DNA from: Clostridiaceae bacterium Marseille-Q4149
Lineage (GTDB): Bacteria; Bacillota; Clostridia; Oscillospirales; Oscillospiraceae
Assembly (NCBI GenBank): GCA_018228685.1
Contig: CP073691.1
Coordinates: 2,108,001 to 2,172,000, forward strand
Length of the DNA: 64,000 bases
Reading direction: 5' to 3'
Below, in pieces: positions 53,724 through 62,272 of this stretch. Numbering within the stretch: the stretch's first letter is position 1; the number at the start of each line of letters is the position of its first letter. The notes under the pieces were generated by a model that was not told the origin of the DNA, did not search any database, and saw only the letters and a program-made list of their open reading frames with translations. Position numbers and translations under genes: made by a program.

Positions 53724-55069
53724 CAGTTCTCCTCCTGATAGCGGTTTTCCAGGGTGCCGAAGGAGGTGTATTCCGGCAGCCACCGCAGCTCCACCTTGCC
53801 GGTTTCCCCGTGGCGGTTTTTGGCCACGATGCACTCGGCAATGTTGCGTTTTTCGGAATCGGAATTGTAATAATCGTCCCGGTACAGGAACATCACGATG
53901 TCCGCGTCCTGCTCGATGGCGCCGGACTCCCGGAGGTCCGACAGCATGGGCCGCTTGTCGTCCCGCTTCTCGTTGGCACGGGACAGCTGGGACAGGCACA
54001 GCACCGGCACCTGCAGTTCTTTAGCCATGATCTTCAGCATACGGCTGATATCCGACACCGCCTGCTGGCGGTTTTCGCCGCTGTAGCCCTTGCCTCCAGC
54101 GGAGGTCATCAATTGCAGGTAGTCGATGACCACCAGGCCCAGGTCGTCCAGCCGCCGGCACTTGGCGTTCATATCCGCCACCGTCAGCAGGGGGTTGTCG
54201 TCAATGCGGATGTCCAGGCGGCTGAGGGTGGAAGCCCCCTCGGCAATGCGGACCCAATCGCTCTCCCGCAGGTTCCCGGTGACCAGCCGGGTGTTGTCGA
54301 TAAGCCCCTCCCCAGCCAGCAGCCGGGTCACCAGCTGCTCCCGGGACATTTCCAGGGAGAACACGGCCACGGTTTTCCGGCTGGCCTTGGCGGCGTTCAC
54401 CGCCACGTTCAGGCCCATACTGGTCTTGCCCATACCGGGGCGGCCGGCCAGCAGCAGCAGGTCCGACTTATTCAGGCCGTTGATCTTCCGGTCCACGTCG
54501 GAAAAGCCGGTGGTCAGGCCCGGCATGGTCTCGCCGCCTGCGGCGGTAAGCTCCCCCAGCCGTTCCAGCACCGCCTGCAGCACCATGCTGATGGGCACCA
54601 TGTTCTGGGCGCTGCGGCCCCGGCGGATGGCATAGATTTTCTGCTCCGCCGCCTCCAGAACGGCGTTGGCCTCGCCGGTGCCCTCCTGGACCATGGCGGT
54701 GATGTCCGCCGCGGCGGAGGCCACCGCCCGCAGCAGGGCCTTTTCCCGGACGATCTTCACATACTCCATGACGTTGGCGCTGGTGGGGGTCACCTCCATC
54801 AGCTGGACCAGATACCCCCGGGTGTCGTCGGTATACAGGCCGCTGCGCTCCATCTCCCCGGCCACGGTAACGCCGTCGATGGGCTTGGAGTACACGAACA
54901 TGGAATAGATGGTCTCGAAAATCTCCCGGTTCTGGCGCAGGTAGAAGTCCTCGGGCTGGAGCTTGTCCATGACGTCCTTGACGCAGTCGGCGTCGATGAG
55001 CATGGAGCCCAGCACCGCCTGCTCCGCCTCCGGGGAGTGGGGCGCCTGGCGGATCAGTAATTCATCCAC
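53723..55069 (-). CDS. dnaB: Replicative DNA helicase DnaB
   Basis: 448 residues, full length. N-terminal domain (PHSPEAEQAVLGSMLIDADCV), then the RecA-like domain with Walker A LLAGRPGMGKTSMGLN at about 205-220, Walker B LVVIDYLQLM, and SRANEKRDDKRPMLSDLRESGAIEQDADIVMFLYR. It unwinds DNA at the replication fork. GTG start with AAAGGAG upstream. It follows rplI by 37 bp, a widely conserved order. Confidence 0.97.
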   Translation of the reverse strand: MDELLIRQAPHSPEAEQAVLGSMLIDADCVKDVMDKLQPEDFYLRQNREIFETIYSMFVYSKPIDGVTVAGEMERSGLYTDDTRGYLVQLMEVTPTSANVMEYVKIVREKALLRAVASAAADITAMVQEGTGEANAVLEAAEQKIYAIRRGRSAQNMVPISMVLQAVLERLGELTAAGGETMPGLTTGFSDVDRKINGLNKSDLLLLAGRPGMGKTSMGLNVAVNAAKASRKTVAVFSLEMSREQLVTRLLAGEGLIDNTRLVTGNLRESDWVRIAEGASTLSRLDIRIDDNPLLTVADMNAKCRRLDDLGLVVIDYLQLMTSAGGKGYSGENRQQAVSDISRMLKIMAKELQVPVLCLSQLSRANEKRDDKRPMLSDLRESGAIEQDADIVMFLYRDDYYNSDSEKRNIAECIVAKNRHGETGKVELRWLPEYTSFGTLENRYQEEN

Positions 55070-55106
55070 GGAAACAGCTCCTTTCGTTGGGTGCTTTCGC
55101 TCCCGG

Positions 55107-55556
55107 TTACTTGGCCTCGCAGACCAGAACGTTCACCAGGCCGCTGATCTCGAAGCCCAGCTTGGCCTTGACCTGATAGCTGCCGAAGGACTTGATGGCG
55201 TCCGGCAGCACCAGCTTCTTGCTGTCCAGCTCCAGGCCGAACTGCTCCTTCAGGGCGGCGGAAATCTCCTTGGTGGTGACGGAGCCGAACAGCTTGCCGC
55301 CCTCGCCGCCCTTGCAGGGGATCTTCACCTGGATGCCCTTGAGCTGCTCGGCGATGGCCTGTGCCGCCGCCTTGGCCTCGGCGTCGGCCTTGGCCTTGGC
55401 CTTTTCCTGCAGGCGCATGGTGTTCATGGCGTCGGCGGTGGCGGGGATGGCGTCGCCCTTGGGCAGCAGGAAGTTGCGGGCATAGCCCTCGGCCACCTCG
55501 ATCATCTGGCCCTTCTTACCTTTGCCCCGGATATCCTTCTGCAAAATCACTTTCAT
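55107..55556 (-). CDS. rplI: 50S ribosomal protein L9
   Basis: 149 residues. The N-terminal domain ([36 protein letters not shown]) binds 23S rRNA; a long charged helix (about 45-75, [18 protein letters not shown]) joins the C-terminal domain ([19 protein letters not shown]). Standard length. Located between gdpP and dnaB as in many Firmicutes. Confidence 0.97.
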   Translation of the reverse strand: MKVILQKDIRGKGKKGQMIEVAEGYARNFLLPKGDAIPATADAMNTMRLQEKAKAKADAEAKAAAQAIAEQLKGIQVKIPCKGGEGGKLFGSVTTKEISAALKEQFGLELDSKKLVLPDAIKSFGSYQVKAKLGFEISGLVNVLVCEAK

Positions 55557-55588
55557 GGTTGGTTCCTCCTATTGTGTCATATGATTTC

Positions 55589-57568
55589 TTATTTTTCAAA
55601 ATACTCGTCGATGGCCCGCAGCAGCGCCGTCCGGGCCACGGCGATATCGGGGACGTTCAGCTGTCCCCCGGCGGTGGTGGAATTGCCGCCGCCGCCCAGG
55701 GCCTCCACAATCACCTGCACGTTGACCTCCCCCAGGGACCGGGCGGAGATATACACCCCCTGGTCCTTGGGATACAGGACGAAGGAGGCCCGGATGCCCT
55801 TCAGGGTCAGCAGCTCATCGGCGGCCTTGGCGGCCGTGACTCGGTCGCAGGTGGTGTCCAGCGCCGCCACCGCCAGATCCCCGCGGTACAGCTGGGCCTG
55901 CCGGATAATGTCGTACCGGGCGATCATGGATTTCAGGTCCCCCTGGAACATCCGCTGCACGTCGGAGGTATCGGCCCCGGCCCGGCGCAGATACGCCGCC
56001 GCCTCAAAGGTGCGGCCGCCGGTGCGGTTGGTGAAGTTCTTGGTGTCCAGCACGATGCCCGCCAGCAGGGCCTCCGCCTCGCATTTGAGGATGTCCCCCG
56101 GCTCCACCAGGTACTGCAGCAGCTCCGTCACCAGCTCCGAGGCCGACGAGGCGTAAGGCTCGTGATAGTTCAGGGCCATTTTCTCGATATAGCTGCTGCC
56201 CCGGCGGTGGTGGTCGATGACCGCCACCCGGTTGCAGGTCTCCAGCAGCTGCTCGGACTCCACGCTGCCGGGGCGGTTGGTATCCACCACCACCAGCAGG
56301 GTGCCGGGCTGCACCTTCAGAAACGCCTCGCTGCCGGTGAGGAAGGCCCCGTGATACTCCGGCTGCTCCACCAGCTTGCGCAGGATGGGGTGGGCGGCGT
56401 TGTTCTCGGTGTCGATGACGATCTGGCACTTCTTCCCCCGCTTGCGGGCGATGCAGCACACGCCTGCCGCCGCGCCCAGGGAGTCCATGTCCGCATAGCT
56501 GTGGCCCATGACGTACACCTGCCGGGCGTCGTCCATCAGCTCGCCCAGGGCGTTGGCCATGACCCGGGACTTCACCTTGGTGCGCTTCTCGGTGCTCTTG
56601 GCCCGGCCGCCGTAAAACTGGAAGTTCAGCCGGTCCTTCACCACCGCCTGGTCGCCGCCCCGGCTCAGAGCCATCTCCAGGGCCAGGGACGCGTTTTTGA
56701 ACAGGGCGTCGAAGCTGTCGGCGTCCCGGCCCACGCCGATGGACAGGGTAGCCGCCACGCCGCCGGCCGCCACCTCCCGCACGGTATCCAGCACGGCGAA
56801 GCGGTGCTGGGCATAGTCGGAATAGCTGCGCTCCTCGAACACGAACAGATACCGGTCCCGATCATAGTGCAGCATCAGGCCGTCGGCCCCGGCGGACCAC
56901 TGATCCAGCTTCTCCTCCAGCTGGGCCAGCACCGCCGAGCGCTTGCTCTCCGGGCAGGCCTTCATCAGGTCCTCATAGTTATCCACCATCAGGATGGCCA
57001 CCACCGGCCGGGTCATCTGTAAGGTCTGGCGCAGCTGTTCGGAGTCGGTGACGTCCATCCAATAGGTGGTGGCCATGGTGGCCGGGGTATCCGGCGTGGG
57101 GCGGGTCAGACCGCCGTACACCCGATAGATCCGGTGGTTCCACACCACGTGCTCCGGGCACTCGTTTTTCCCCTCCATCAGCCAGCGGACGGAGAAGGTG
57201 GGCACCACGGCGTTGAGGTGGGCGTCAAACACGCCCTCCTTCTGCTCCGTCAGAGCCAGGAAGCCGTCGTTGCACCACACCACGGCCTGGGTGTCCATGT
57301 CGAACACCATCATGGGAAGCGGGGCAAAGAGCATGTTGCTGGACCGGGCGGAATCCATGCCGCCGGTGAAGCGGTCCATATACTGGCGCATACTCTGCTG
57401 CACGGAGCGGCTGCGCCGCCGGGCGATGATCAGCAGCAGCACCGCCGCTGCCCCCTCGCCGATGGCCAGCCGCACGTCGAAGGGGATGGCCGCCAGGGCA
57501 AACAGCACCAGGCATATGAAATACAGGGTGACGTTGGTGCGCAGGATATTGGTGAGCTTTTTGTTCAA
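55589..57568 (-). CDS. gdpP: c-di-AMP phosphodiesterase GdpP (YybT)
   Basis: 659 residues from a TTG with GGGAGGG upstream. Two N-terminal helices (about 12-50), a PAS-like region (about 75-170), a degenerate GGDEF domain (about 175-300) and the DHH/DHHA1 phosphodiesterase part (MGHSYADMDSLGAA near 350, VVVDTNRPG, VIDHHRRG near 430, final GGGGNSTTAGGQL). It hydrolyses c-di-AMP, which controls potassium and osmolyte transport. First gene of the seven-gene minus-strand run. Confidence 0.96.
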   Translation of the reverse strand: MNKKLTNILRTNVTLYFICLVLFALAAIPFDVRLAIGEGAAAVLLLIIARRRSRSVQQSMRQYMDRFTGGMDSARSSNMLFAPLPMMVFDMDTQAVVWCNDGFLALTEQKEGVFDAHLNAVVPTFSVRWLMEGKNECPEHVVWNHRIYRVYGGLTRPTPDTPATMATTYWMDVTDSEQLRQTLQMTRPVVAILMVDNYEDLMKACPESKRSAVLAQLEEKLDQWSAGADGLMLHYDRDRYLFVFEERSYSDYAQHRFAVLDTVREVAAGGVAATLSIGVGRDADSFDALFKNASLALEMALSRGGDQAVVKDRLNFQFYGGRAKSTEKRTKVKSRVMANALGELMDDARQVYVMGHSYADMDSLGAAAGVCCIARKRGKKCQIVIDTENNAAHPILRKLVEQPEYHGAFLTGSEAFLKVQPGTLLVVVDTNRPGSVESEQLLETCNRVAVIDHHRRGSSYIEKMALNYHEPYASSASELVTELLQYLVEPGDILKCEAEALLAGIVLDTKNFTNRTGGRTFEAAAYLRRAGADTSDVQRMFQGDLKSMIARYDIIRQAQLYRGDLAVAALDTTCDRVTAAKAADELLTLKGIRASFVLYPKDQGVYISARSLGEVNVQVIVEALGGGGNSTTAGGQLNVPDIAVARTALLRAIDEYFEK

Positions 57569-57620
57569 GGGTGTTCCCTCCCTCAGGCATACAGATCCAC
57601 TCTACAATAGTTGATTTTCT

Positions 57621-57649
57621 ATTATAGCATATCTTCCCGCCGTTCACAA
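57621..57649 (-). promoter_or_regulatory. gdpP operon promoter
   Basis: Minus strand: TTGTGA (57644-57649), 17 bp, TATAAT (57621-57626) with TGC before it. About 50 bp upstream of the gdpP TTG. Confidence 0.75.
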
Positions 57650-57711
57650 TGGATTTTCCGGGGATTTTTTGCCTCTGTCGAAGACCCGGGGAAAAAAGCG
57701 AAGGGAAACAC

Positions 57712-57740
57712 TGTACAAACCCGGATGAATGTGCTATACT
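57712..57740 (+). promoter_or_regulatory. RNase J promoter
   Basis: TGTACA (57712-57717), 17 bp, TATACT (57735-57740), with TGC extending the -10. The RNase J ATG lies ~300 bp downstream. Confidence 0.6.
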
Positions 57741-58042
57741 GTGTATAATCGTTCCGGTCCACAGGCCGGAGACGGACGTTTTTGTATGCTGCGCGGGGCC
57801 AATGGGCCCATGCGTTCATGTATAACCGGGATGCGCCGGAGGTCCACTCCCTCCCCGTGCTTCCCTCTTGATCCACACGGCAGACGGGCGCGATTCCCGG
57901 ACTCCGGCGGCGATGCAGGGCCGCCGGGCGGACGGATGCGTCCCGGTTTTGGTGCGCCCATTTTCCGGCGCACAGCCCTGGGGGAAAGGGCCGCACCATC
58001 CCATCAAATACTGAATTTCTAAAAGGAGAATCATCTGAAAAT
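57741..58042 (+). other. Long GC-rich leader of the RNase J gene
   Basis: About 290 nt between the promoter and the ATG without a credible gene. Several stems can form: GTGCGCC/GGCGCAC near 57950-57980 enclosed by GGTGCG/CGCACC-type pairing, and a long-range AACCGGGA (near 57825) with TCCCGGTT (near 57940). It may be an RNA-level control region; no known riboswitch was recognised. Confidence 0.5.
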
Positions 58043-59701
58043 ATGGCAGAAAAACTGAAAATCATCCCTCTGGGCGGTCTGAATGAGATCGGCAAGAACA
58101 TGACCGCCTATGAGTACGGCGGCGAGATCATCGTGGTGGACTGCGGCATGGCCTTCCCCGGCGACGATATGTACGGCATCGACTGCGTGATACCGGACGT
58201 GTCGTATCTGGTGAAGAACAAGTCCCGTCTGCGGGGCCTGTTCATCACCCACGGCCACGAGGACCACATCGGGGCCATCCCCTATGTCCTCAAGCAGATC
58301 AACCTGCCCATTTACTGCACCCGCTTCACCGCCGGACTGATCCGGCTGAAGCTCCAGGAGCACCGCCTGCTGGACAGCACGAAGCTTGTGACCGTGGAGG
58401 CCGGGCAGACGGTGAAGGCCGGAAAGTTCCAGGTGGAGTTCATCCATGTGAACCACTCCATCGCCGACTCCGTGGCCTTCGCCATCCACACCCGCATGGG
58501 CACCGTGGTCCACACCGGCGACTTCAAGATCGACTCCACCCCCATCGACGGGGAGGTCATCGACCTGGCCCGGTTCGGCGCTCTGGGCAAGGAGGGAGTC
58601 CTGGCCCTGCTGGCGGACTCCACCAACGTGGAGCGCCCGGGCTATACCATGAGCGAGCGCACCGTGGGCAAGACCTTCATCCGGCAGTTCACCGGGTGCA
58701 AAAAGCGCATCATCGTCACCACATTCGCCAGCAACGTCCACCGCATCCAGCAGGTCATCGACGCTGCCGCCGCCTGCGGGCGGAAGGTGGCCGTCACCGG
58801 CCGCAGCATGGAGAACATCATGAAGGTGTCCACGGAGCTGGGCTATATGAAGCTGCCCAAGGGCACGGTGATGGACATCAACCGCATCAAGGGCCTGCCG
58901 CCTCAGCAGCAGGTGATCATCACCACCGGCAGCCAGGGCGAGGAGATGAGCGCCCTGTACCGCATGGCCTTCTCCACCCACAAGCAGATCGACATCGGAC
59001 CCCAGGACAAGGTCATCATCTCCGCCTCCGCCATCCCCGGCAACGAGGTGACGGTGGGCCGGGTCATCAACGAGCTGTTCCGCAAGGGAGCCGACGTGGT
59101 GTATGACAAGGCGGACATGCTGCACGTGTCCGGCCACGCCTGCCAGGAGGAGCTGAAGATCATCCACGCCCTGACCAAACCCCGCTTCTTCATCCCCCTC
59201 CACGGGGAGCAGCGGATGCTGCAGATCCACAAGCGGGTGGCGGAGTCCATGGGCATGGACCCCAACAACATCTGCGTGGCGGAGAACGGCTCCGTCATCG
59301 AGCTGACCACCAAGCACATGAAGTGCGAGGCCTCCGTTCCCGCCGGCGAGGTCTTTGTGGACGGCTCCGGGGTAGGCGACGTGGGAGCCGTGGTCCTCAA
59401 CGACCGGAAGCTCCTGGCCGAGGACGGCATGGTGGTCATCGTGCTGCCCATGTCCTCCCACGATCACCAGCTGCTGTGCCAGCCGGAGATCGTCACCCGG
59501 GGCTTTGTATATGTAAAGGAGTCCGAGGAGCTGCTGCAGGAGCTGCGGGACATTGCCCAGAACGCCGTGGACGGTATGTCCGCCCGGCGGCGGAAGGATC
59601 AGGGCGAGGTCTGCAAAACCGTGCGCGCCGCCGTCAGCAGCTATCTGTTCAAGCACACCAAGCGCAGCCCCATGGTGATCCCCATGGTGACTATGCTGTA
59701 A
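58043..59701 (+). CDS. rnj: Ribonuclease J
   Basis: 552 residues. The metallo-beta-lactamase core (DCGMAFPGDDMYGIDCVIPD, zinc site THGHEDHIGAIPY near 72-83, HTGDFKID) and beta-CASP domain (ADSTNVERPGYTMSE, TTGSQGEEMSALYRM, HVSGHACQEELKII) are followed by a C-terminal domain. It combines 5'-3' exonuclease and endonuclease activity in mRNA decay and rRNA processing. AAGGAG lies an unusually long 14 nt before the ATG. A single RNase J gene is visible, so the J1/J2 assignment is left open. Confidence 0.96.
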   Translation: MAEKLKIIPLGGLNEIGKNMTAYEYGGEIIVVDCGMAFPGDDMYGIDCVIPDVSYLVKNKSRLRGLFITHGHEDHIGAIPYVLKQINLPIYCTRFTAGLIRLKLQEHRLLDSTKLVTVEAGQTVKAGKFQVEFIHVNHSIADSVAFAIHTRMGTVVHTGDFKIDSTPIDGEVIDLARFGALGKEGVLALLADSTNVERPGYTMSERTVGKTFIRQFTGCKKRIIVTTFASNVHRIQQVIDAAAACGRKVAVTGRSMENIMKVSTELGYMKLPKGTVMDINRIKGLPPQQQVIITTGSQGEEMSALYRMAFSTHKQIDIGPQDKVIISASAIPGNEVTVGRVINELFRKGADVVYDKADMLHVSGHACQEELKIIHALTKPRFFIPLHGEQRMLQIHKRVAESMGMDPNNICVAENGSVIELTTKHMKCEASVPAGEVFVDGSGVGDVGAVVLNDRKLLAEDGMVVIVLPMSSHDHQLLCQPEIVTRGFVYVKESEELLQELRDIAQNAVDGMSARRRKDQGEVCKTVRAAVSSYLFKHTKRSPMVIPMVTML

Positions 59702-59722
59702 AAAAAACGATATCACCGCAAA

Positions 59723-59755
59723 AAACGCCCGCTGGCACATGGCCAGCGGGCGTTT
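59723..59755. terminator. Bidirectional terminator between RNase J and sfsA
   Basis: AAACGCCCGCTGGC (59723-59736) and GCCAGCGGGCGTTT (59742-59755), perfect 14-bp stem, T-rich tails on both strands. It serves the convergent RNase J and sfsA genes. Confidence 0.85.
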
Positions 59756-59782
59756 CTGCGATTATTCGGCATCTCCCCCGCC

Positions 59783-60439
59783 TTACAGCAGCACCGGGAC
59801 CGGGCGGTCCATTTCGATGCTGCCGGGGGTCACGCGGCAGGAATAGGCGGCGATCTCCACCCCCGCCCGGGCCGCCTGGCGCAGGGCCTGGCCGAAGGCC
59901 GGGTCCGTGTCGTCATTGGGGGCGAAGTCCAGGGCGTTTTCCATCTGAATCACGAAAAACGCCGTGGCCTGATAACCCTCCTCCACCGCCCGGATCAGCT
60001 CGTGCAGGTGCCGGGTACCCCGCTCCGTGGGAGCGTCGGGGAAGCGGCAGCGGCCGTCCTGCTCCAGGGTCACGCCCTTCACCTCCACCAGGTGATGCCC
60101 GTTCAGGCAGAAGTCCAGCCGGGACCGGCCGTACCGCACCTCCGGGTGCACGTCGGCGTACCGCTCCCGGGCCCACTCGGCGAACACCCGGTTGGGGGCC
60201 TGGGCGTCCATGTTGATGAGCTTTCCGCCCTTGTCGGCGGCGATCAGGTCCCAGGCGGTGCGGCGGTTGGGGTTGGTTCCCCGCTCCAGATATACCGTGG
60301 CCCCGGGTACCAGCAGCTCCCGGCACCGGCCGGTGTTTTTCACATGGCACTCCACCGTCTGCTCCCCCAGCCGCACCCGGGCGATGAACCGGTTGGGGCG
60401 GGCCAAAAACCGGGCGGGGACCACGCAGCCGTACTGCAT
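59783..60439 (-). CDS. sfsA: SfsA family DNA/RNA nuclease-like protein
   Basis: 218 residues. SfsA signatures: RFLARPNRFIARVRL, VECHVKNTGRCRELLVPG, LINMDAQAPNRVFAEW, SRLDFCLNGHHLVEVKGVTL (PD-(D/E)xK-like core) and FPDAPTERGTRHLHEL. In E. coli it was named for sugar-fermentation stimulation; the fold suggests a nuclease. The ATG overlaps the thrC stop by 1 nt (TAATG). Confidence 0.94.
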   Translation of the reverse strand: MQYGCVVPARFLARPNRFIARVRLGEQTVECHVKNTGRCRELLVPGATVYLERGTNPNRRTAWDLIAADKGGKLINMDAQAPNRVFAEWARERYADVHPEVRYGRSRLDFCLNGHHLVEVKGVTLEQDGRCRFPDAPTERGTRHLHELIRAVEEGYQATAFFVIQMENALDFAPNDDTDPAFGQALRQAARAGVEIAAYSCRVTPGSIEMDRPVPVLL

Positions 60440-61680
60440 TATTCCACGGTGACGCCCCGCTCAGCGAAGCCCCGGACCATCAGGTCAAGGTCCGGCTCGA
60501 TGTGCAGGGGCTCACCGGCGGACTTGATGGCGTTGGCCACGTCCTTCAGGCCGTTGCCGGTGACCACGGACACCACGGTGGCGTCCTTTTCGATGAGGCC
60601 CTGCTCACAGGCCTTCTTCAGGGCGGCGGCGCCGGTGACGCCGGCAGGCTCGCCGAACACGCCGCAGGTGCGGCCCAGCAGCCGCTGAGCGGCCAGGATC
60701 TCCTCGTCGGTGACGCAGACGGCCAGGCCGTTGGACTCCCGGATGGCGGCCAGGGCCTTGTCGGCATTCCGGGGCACGCCCACGGAGATGGAGTCGGCGA
60801 TGGTATTCTCCTCCATAGGCTCCCAGGGCTTGTTCTCCTGGATGGCCCGGTTGATGGGATAGCAGCCGTAGGACTGGGCGGAGATCAGACGGGGCAGCTT
60901 GTCGATGAAGCCGATGGCATACAGATCCTTGAAGCCCTTCCACACACCGGCGATGGTGCAGCCGTCGCCCACGGAGATGGCCAGATAGTCGGGCATCTCC
61001 CAGTTCAGCTGCTCGGCGATCTCCAGAGCCACGGTCTTCTTGCCCTCGGACAGATAGGGGTTGATGGCGGCGTTGCGGTTGTACCAGCCGTACTTCTCGA
61101 TGGCCTGGGCGGACATTTTGAAGGTCTCCTCATAGTTTCCCTTGACGGAGATGACGTTGGCGCCGAAGATCATCAGCTGGGCCACCTTGCCCTTGGGGGC
61201 CCGCTCGGGCACGAAAATATAGGTCTTGAAGCCCGCGGCGGCAGCGTTGCCCGCCAGGGAGGAGGCGGCGTTGCCGGTGGAGGAGCAGGCGATGGTCCTG
61301 GCCCCGGCCTCATAGGCCTTGGCCACAGCCATGGCGCTGGCCCGGTCCTTCAGGCTGGCGGTGGGGTTCTGGCCGTCGTCCTTGATCCACAGCTTCCGGA
61401 GGCCCAGGAGCCGGGCCAGGTTAGGCTCCTCATACAGGGGGCTCCAGCCCACCCGCAGGGGGGTGTCGGGGGTGGTCTCCTCCACCGGCAGCAGCTCGCG
61501 ATAGCGCCACATGGAGCGGTTTTCCCGCCGGGCCAGCTTCTCCTTGGTCAGGACGGTCTTGATGTAGTCATAGTCGTACACGATGTCCAGAATGCCGCCG
61601 CATTCGCAGTTGGTCAGGTCGGGCTTGGCCTCATACGTCCGGCCGCAGCGGACGCACTTGCCGTATTTCACGTTTTTCAT
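60439..61680 (-). CDS. thrC: Threonine synthase
   Basis: 413 residues, fold-type II PLP enzyme. An N-terminal zinc-ribbon-like CVRCGRTYEA ... NCECGG precedes the core; the PLP lysine is in NPTASLKDRAS near 113; the phosphate loop is STGNAASSLAGNAAAAG. It converts O-phosphohomoserine to threonine. It is translationally linked to sfsA and lies 27 bp downstream of a small regulator-like gene. Confidence 0.95.
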   Translation of the reverse strand: MKNVKYGKCVRCGRTYEAKPDLTNCECGGILDIVYDYDYIKTVLTKEKLARRENRSMWRYRELLPVEETTPDTPLRVGWSPLYEEPNLARLLGLRKLWIKDDGQNPTASLKDRASAMAVAKAYEAGARTIACSSTGNAASSLAGNAAAAGFKTYIFVPERAPKGKVAQLMIFGANVISVKGNYEETFKMSAQAIEKYGWYNRNAAINPYLSEGKKTVALEIAEQLNWEMPDYLAISVGDGCTIAGVWKGFKDLYAIGFIDKLPRLISAQSYGCYPINRAIQENKPWEPMEENTIADSISVGVPRNADKALAAIRESNGLAVCVTDEEILAAQRLLGRTCGVFGEPAGVTGAAALKKACEQGLIEKDATVVSVVTGNGLKDVANAIKSAGEPLHIEPDLDLMVRGFAERGVTVE

Positions 61681-61707
61681 GGTGTTTACCTCATTTACAA
61701 AATAATT

Positions 61708-61881
61708 TTAATCTTCGTCATCCTGCAAATTTTCCAACGCCACCCGCACCGCCTCCACCACGAAGGCGGAAAAAGTGCAATCCTGTCCACGGATGGCATC
61801 CTCCACCCGTTCGATCAAATCATTGGGAAAACGAATGCTTTTATTGGTGGATGACGGTGTTTTGGGGATTTTGAATTTCAT
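61708..61881 (-). CDS. Small YlcI/YnfO-type (ribbon-helix-helix-like) protein
   Basis: 57 residues from the ATG at 61881 (GAGGTG upstream; the earlier in-frame start is less likely). MKFKIPKTPSSTNKSIRFPNDLIERVEDAI ... FSAFVVEAVRVALEN has the beta-strand plus two helices of small ribbon-helix-helix-like DNA-binding proteins (YlcI/YnfO group). It precedes thrC by 27 bp and may share its transcript. DNA-binding and any control of thrC are inference. Confidence 0.7.
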   Translation of the reverse strand: MKFKIPKTPSSTNKSIRFPNDLIERVEDAIRGQDCTFSAFVVEAVRVALENLQDDED

Positions 61882-61986
61882 CGCAAGCACCTCGCAATAC
61901 ATTTGTCATACATATGGTATTGCATTTTGCCGTGAAATCATGCATTATATATGTAGCACAAAATATAATGCAAGTAGGATATTCAA

Positions 61987-62169
61987 ATGTCGGAAAATAT
62001 GCAGCAGGAGTTCCCGGCCTATTACACCGCCCTGTGCGCCCGGGTGGCGGACGCCATCGATGCATTGGAGCAGCAGAATTACGGGGCCGCAAGAGATGCA
62101 TTGATTTCGGGAATGCAGGAGGCGGAGGAGATCATCCTGACGCAGGTGGATGGATCCCCGGCGAAATGA
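61987..62169 (+). CDS. Hypothetical protein, 60 aa
   Basis: 60 residues from an ATG with AGGA 8-9 nt upstream and a possible TATAAT at 61964-61969. Entirely alpha-helical looking and acidic (MSENMQQEFPAYYTALCARVADAIDALEQQNYGAARDALISGMQEAEEI shows paired amphipathic helices). Diverges from the small regulator-like gene. No family recognised. Confidence 0.5.
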   Translation: MSENMQQEFPAYYTALCARVADAIDALEQQNYGAARDALISGMQEAEEIILTQVDGSPAK

Positions 62170-62224
62170 AACATTCGTCCTCCGCCCACCGGGCGGGATT
62201 GCGGTTGGTGCATGGAATAAAAAT

Positions 62225-62249
62225 CAGGGCGGGGCAAAGCCCCGCCCTG
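62225..62249 (-). terminator. Terminator after the PLP-enzyme gene
   Basis: CAGGGCGGGGC (62225-62235) and GCCCCGCCCTG (62239-62249). On the minus strand it is followed by ATTTTTATT. Confidence 0.8.
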
Positions 62250-62272
62250 AGGCGTTATCGGAAAGCGATTTT

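Noticed and set aside
57741..58042. SRP RNA, 6S RNA or tmRNA in the RNase J leader
   Set aside because: The characteristic conserved loops and tag or template segments are absent.
61681..61710. T-box leader for thrC
   Set aside because: Only 27 bp separate thrC from the upstream gene, with no room for a T-box.
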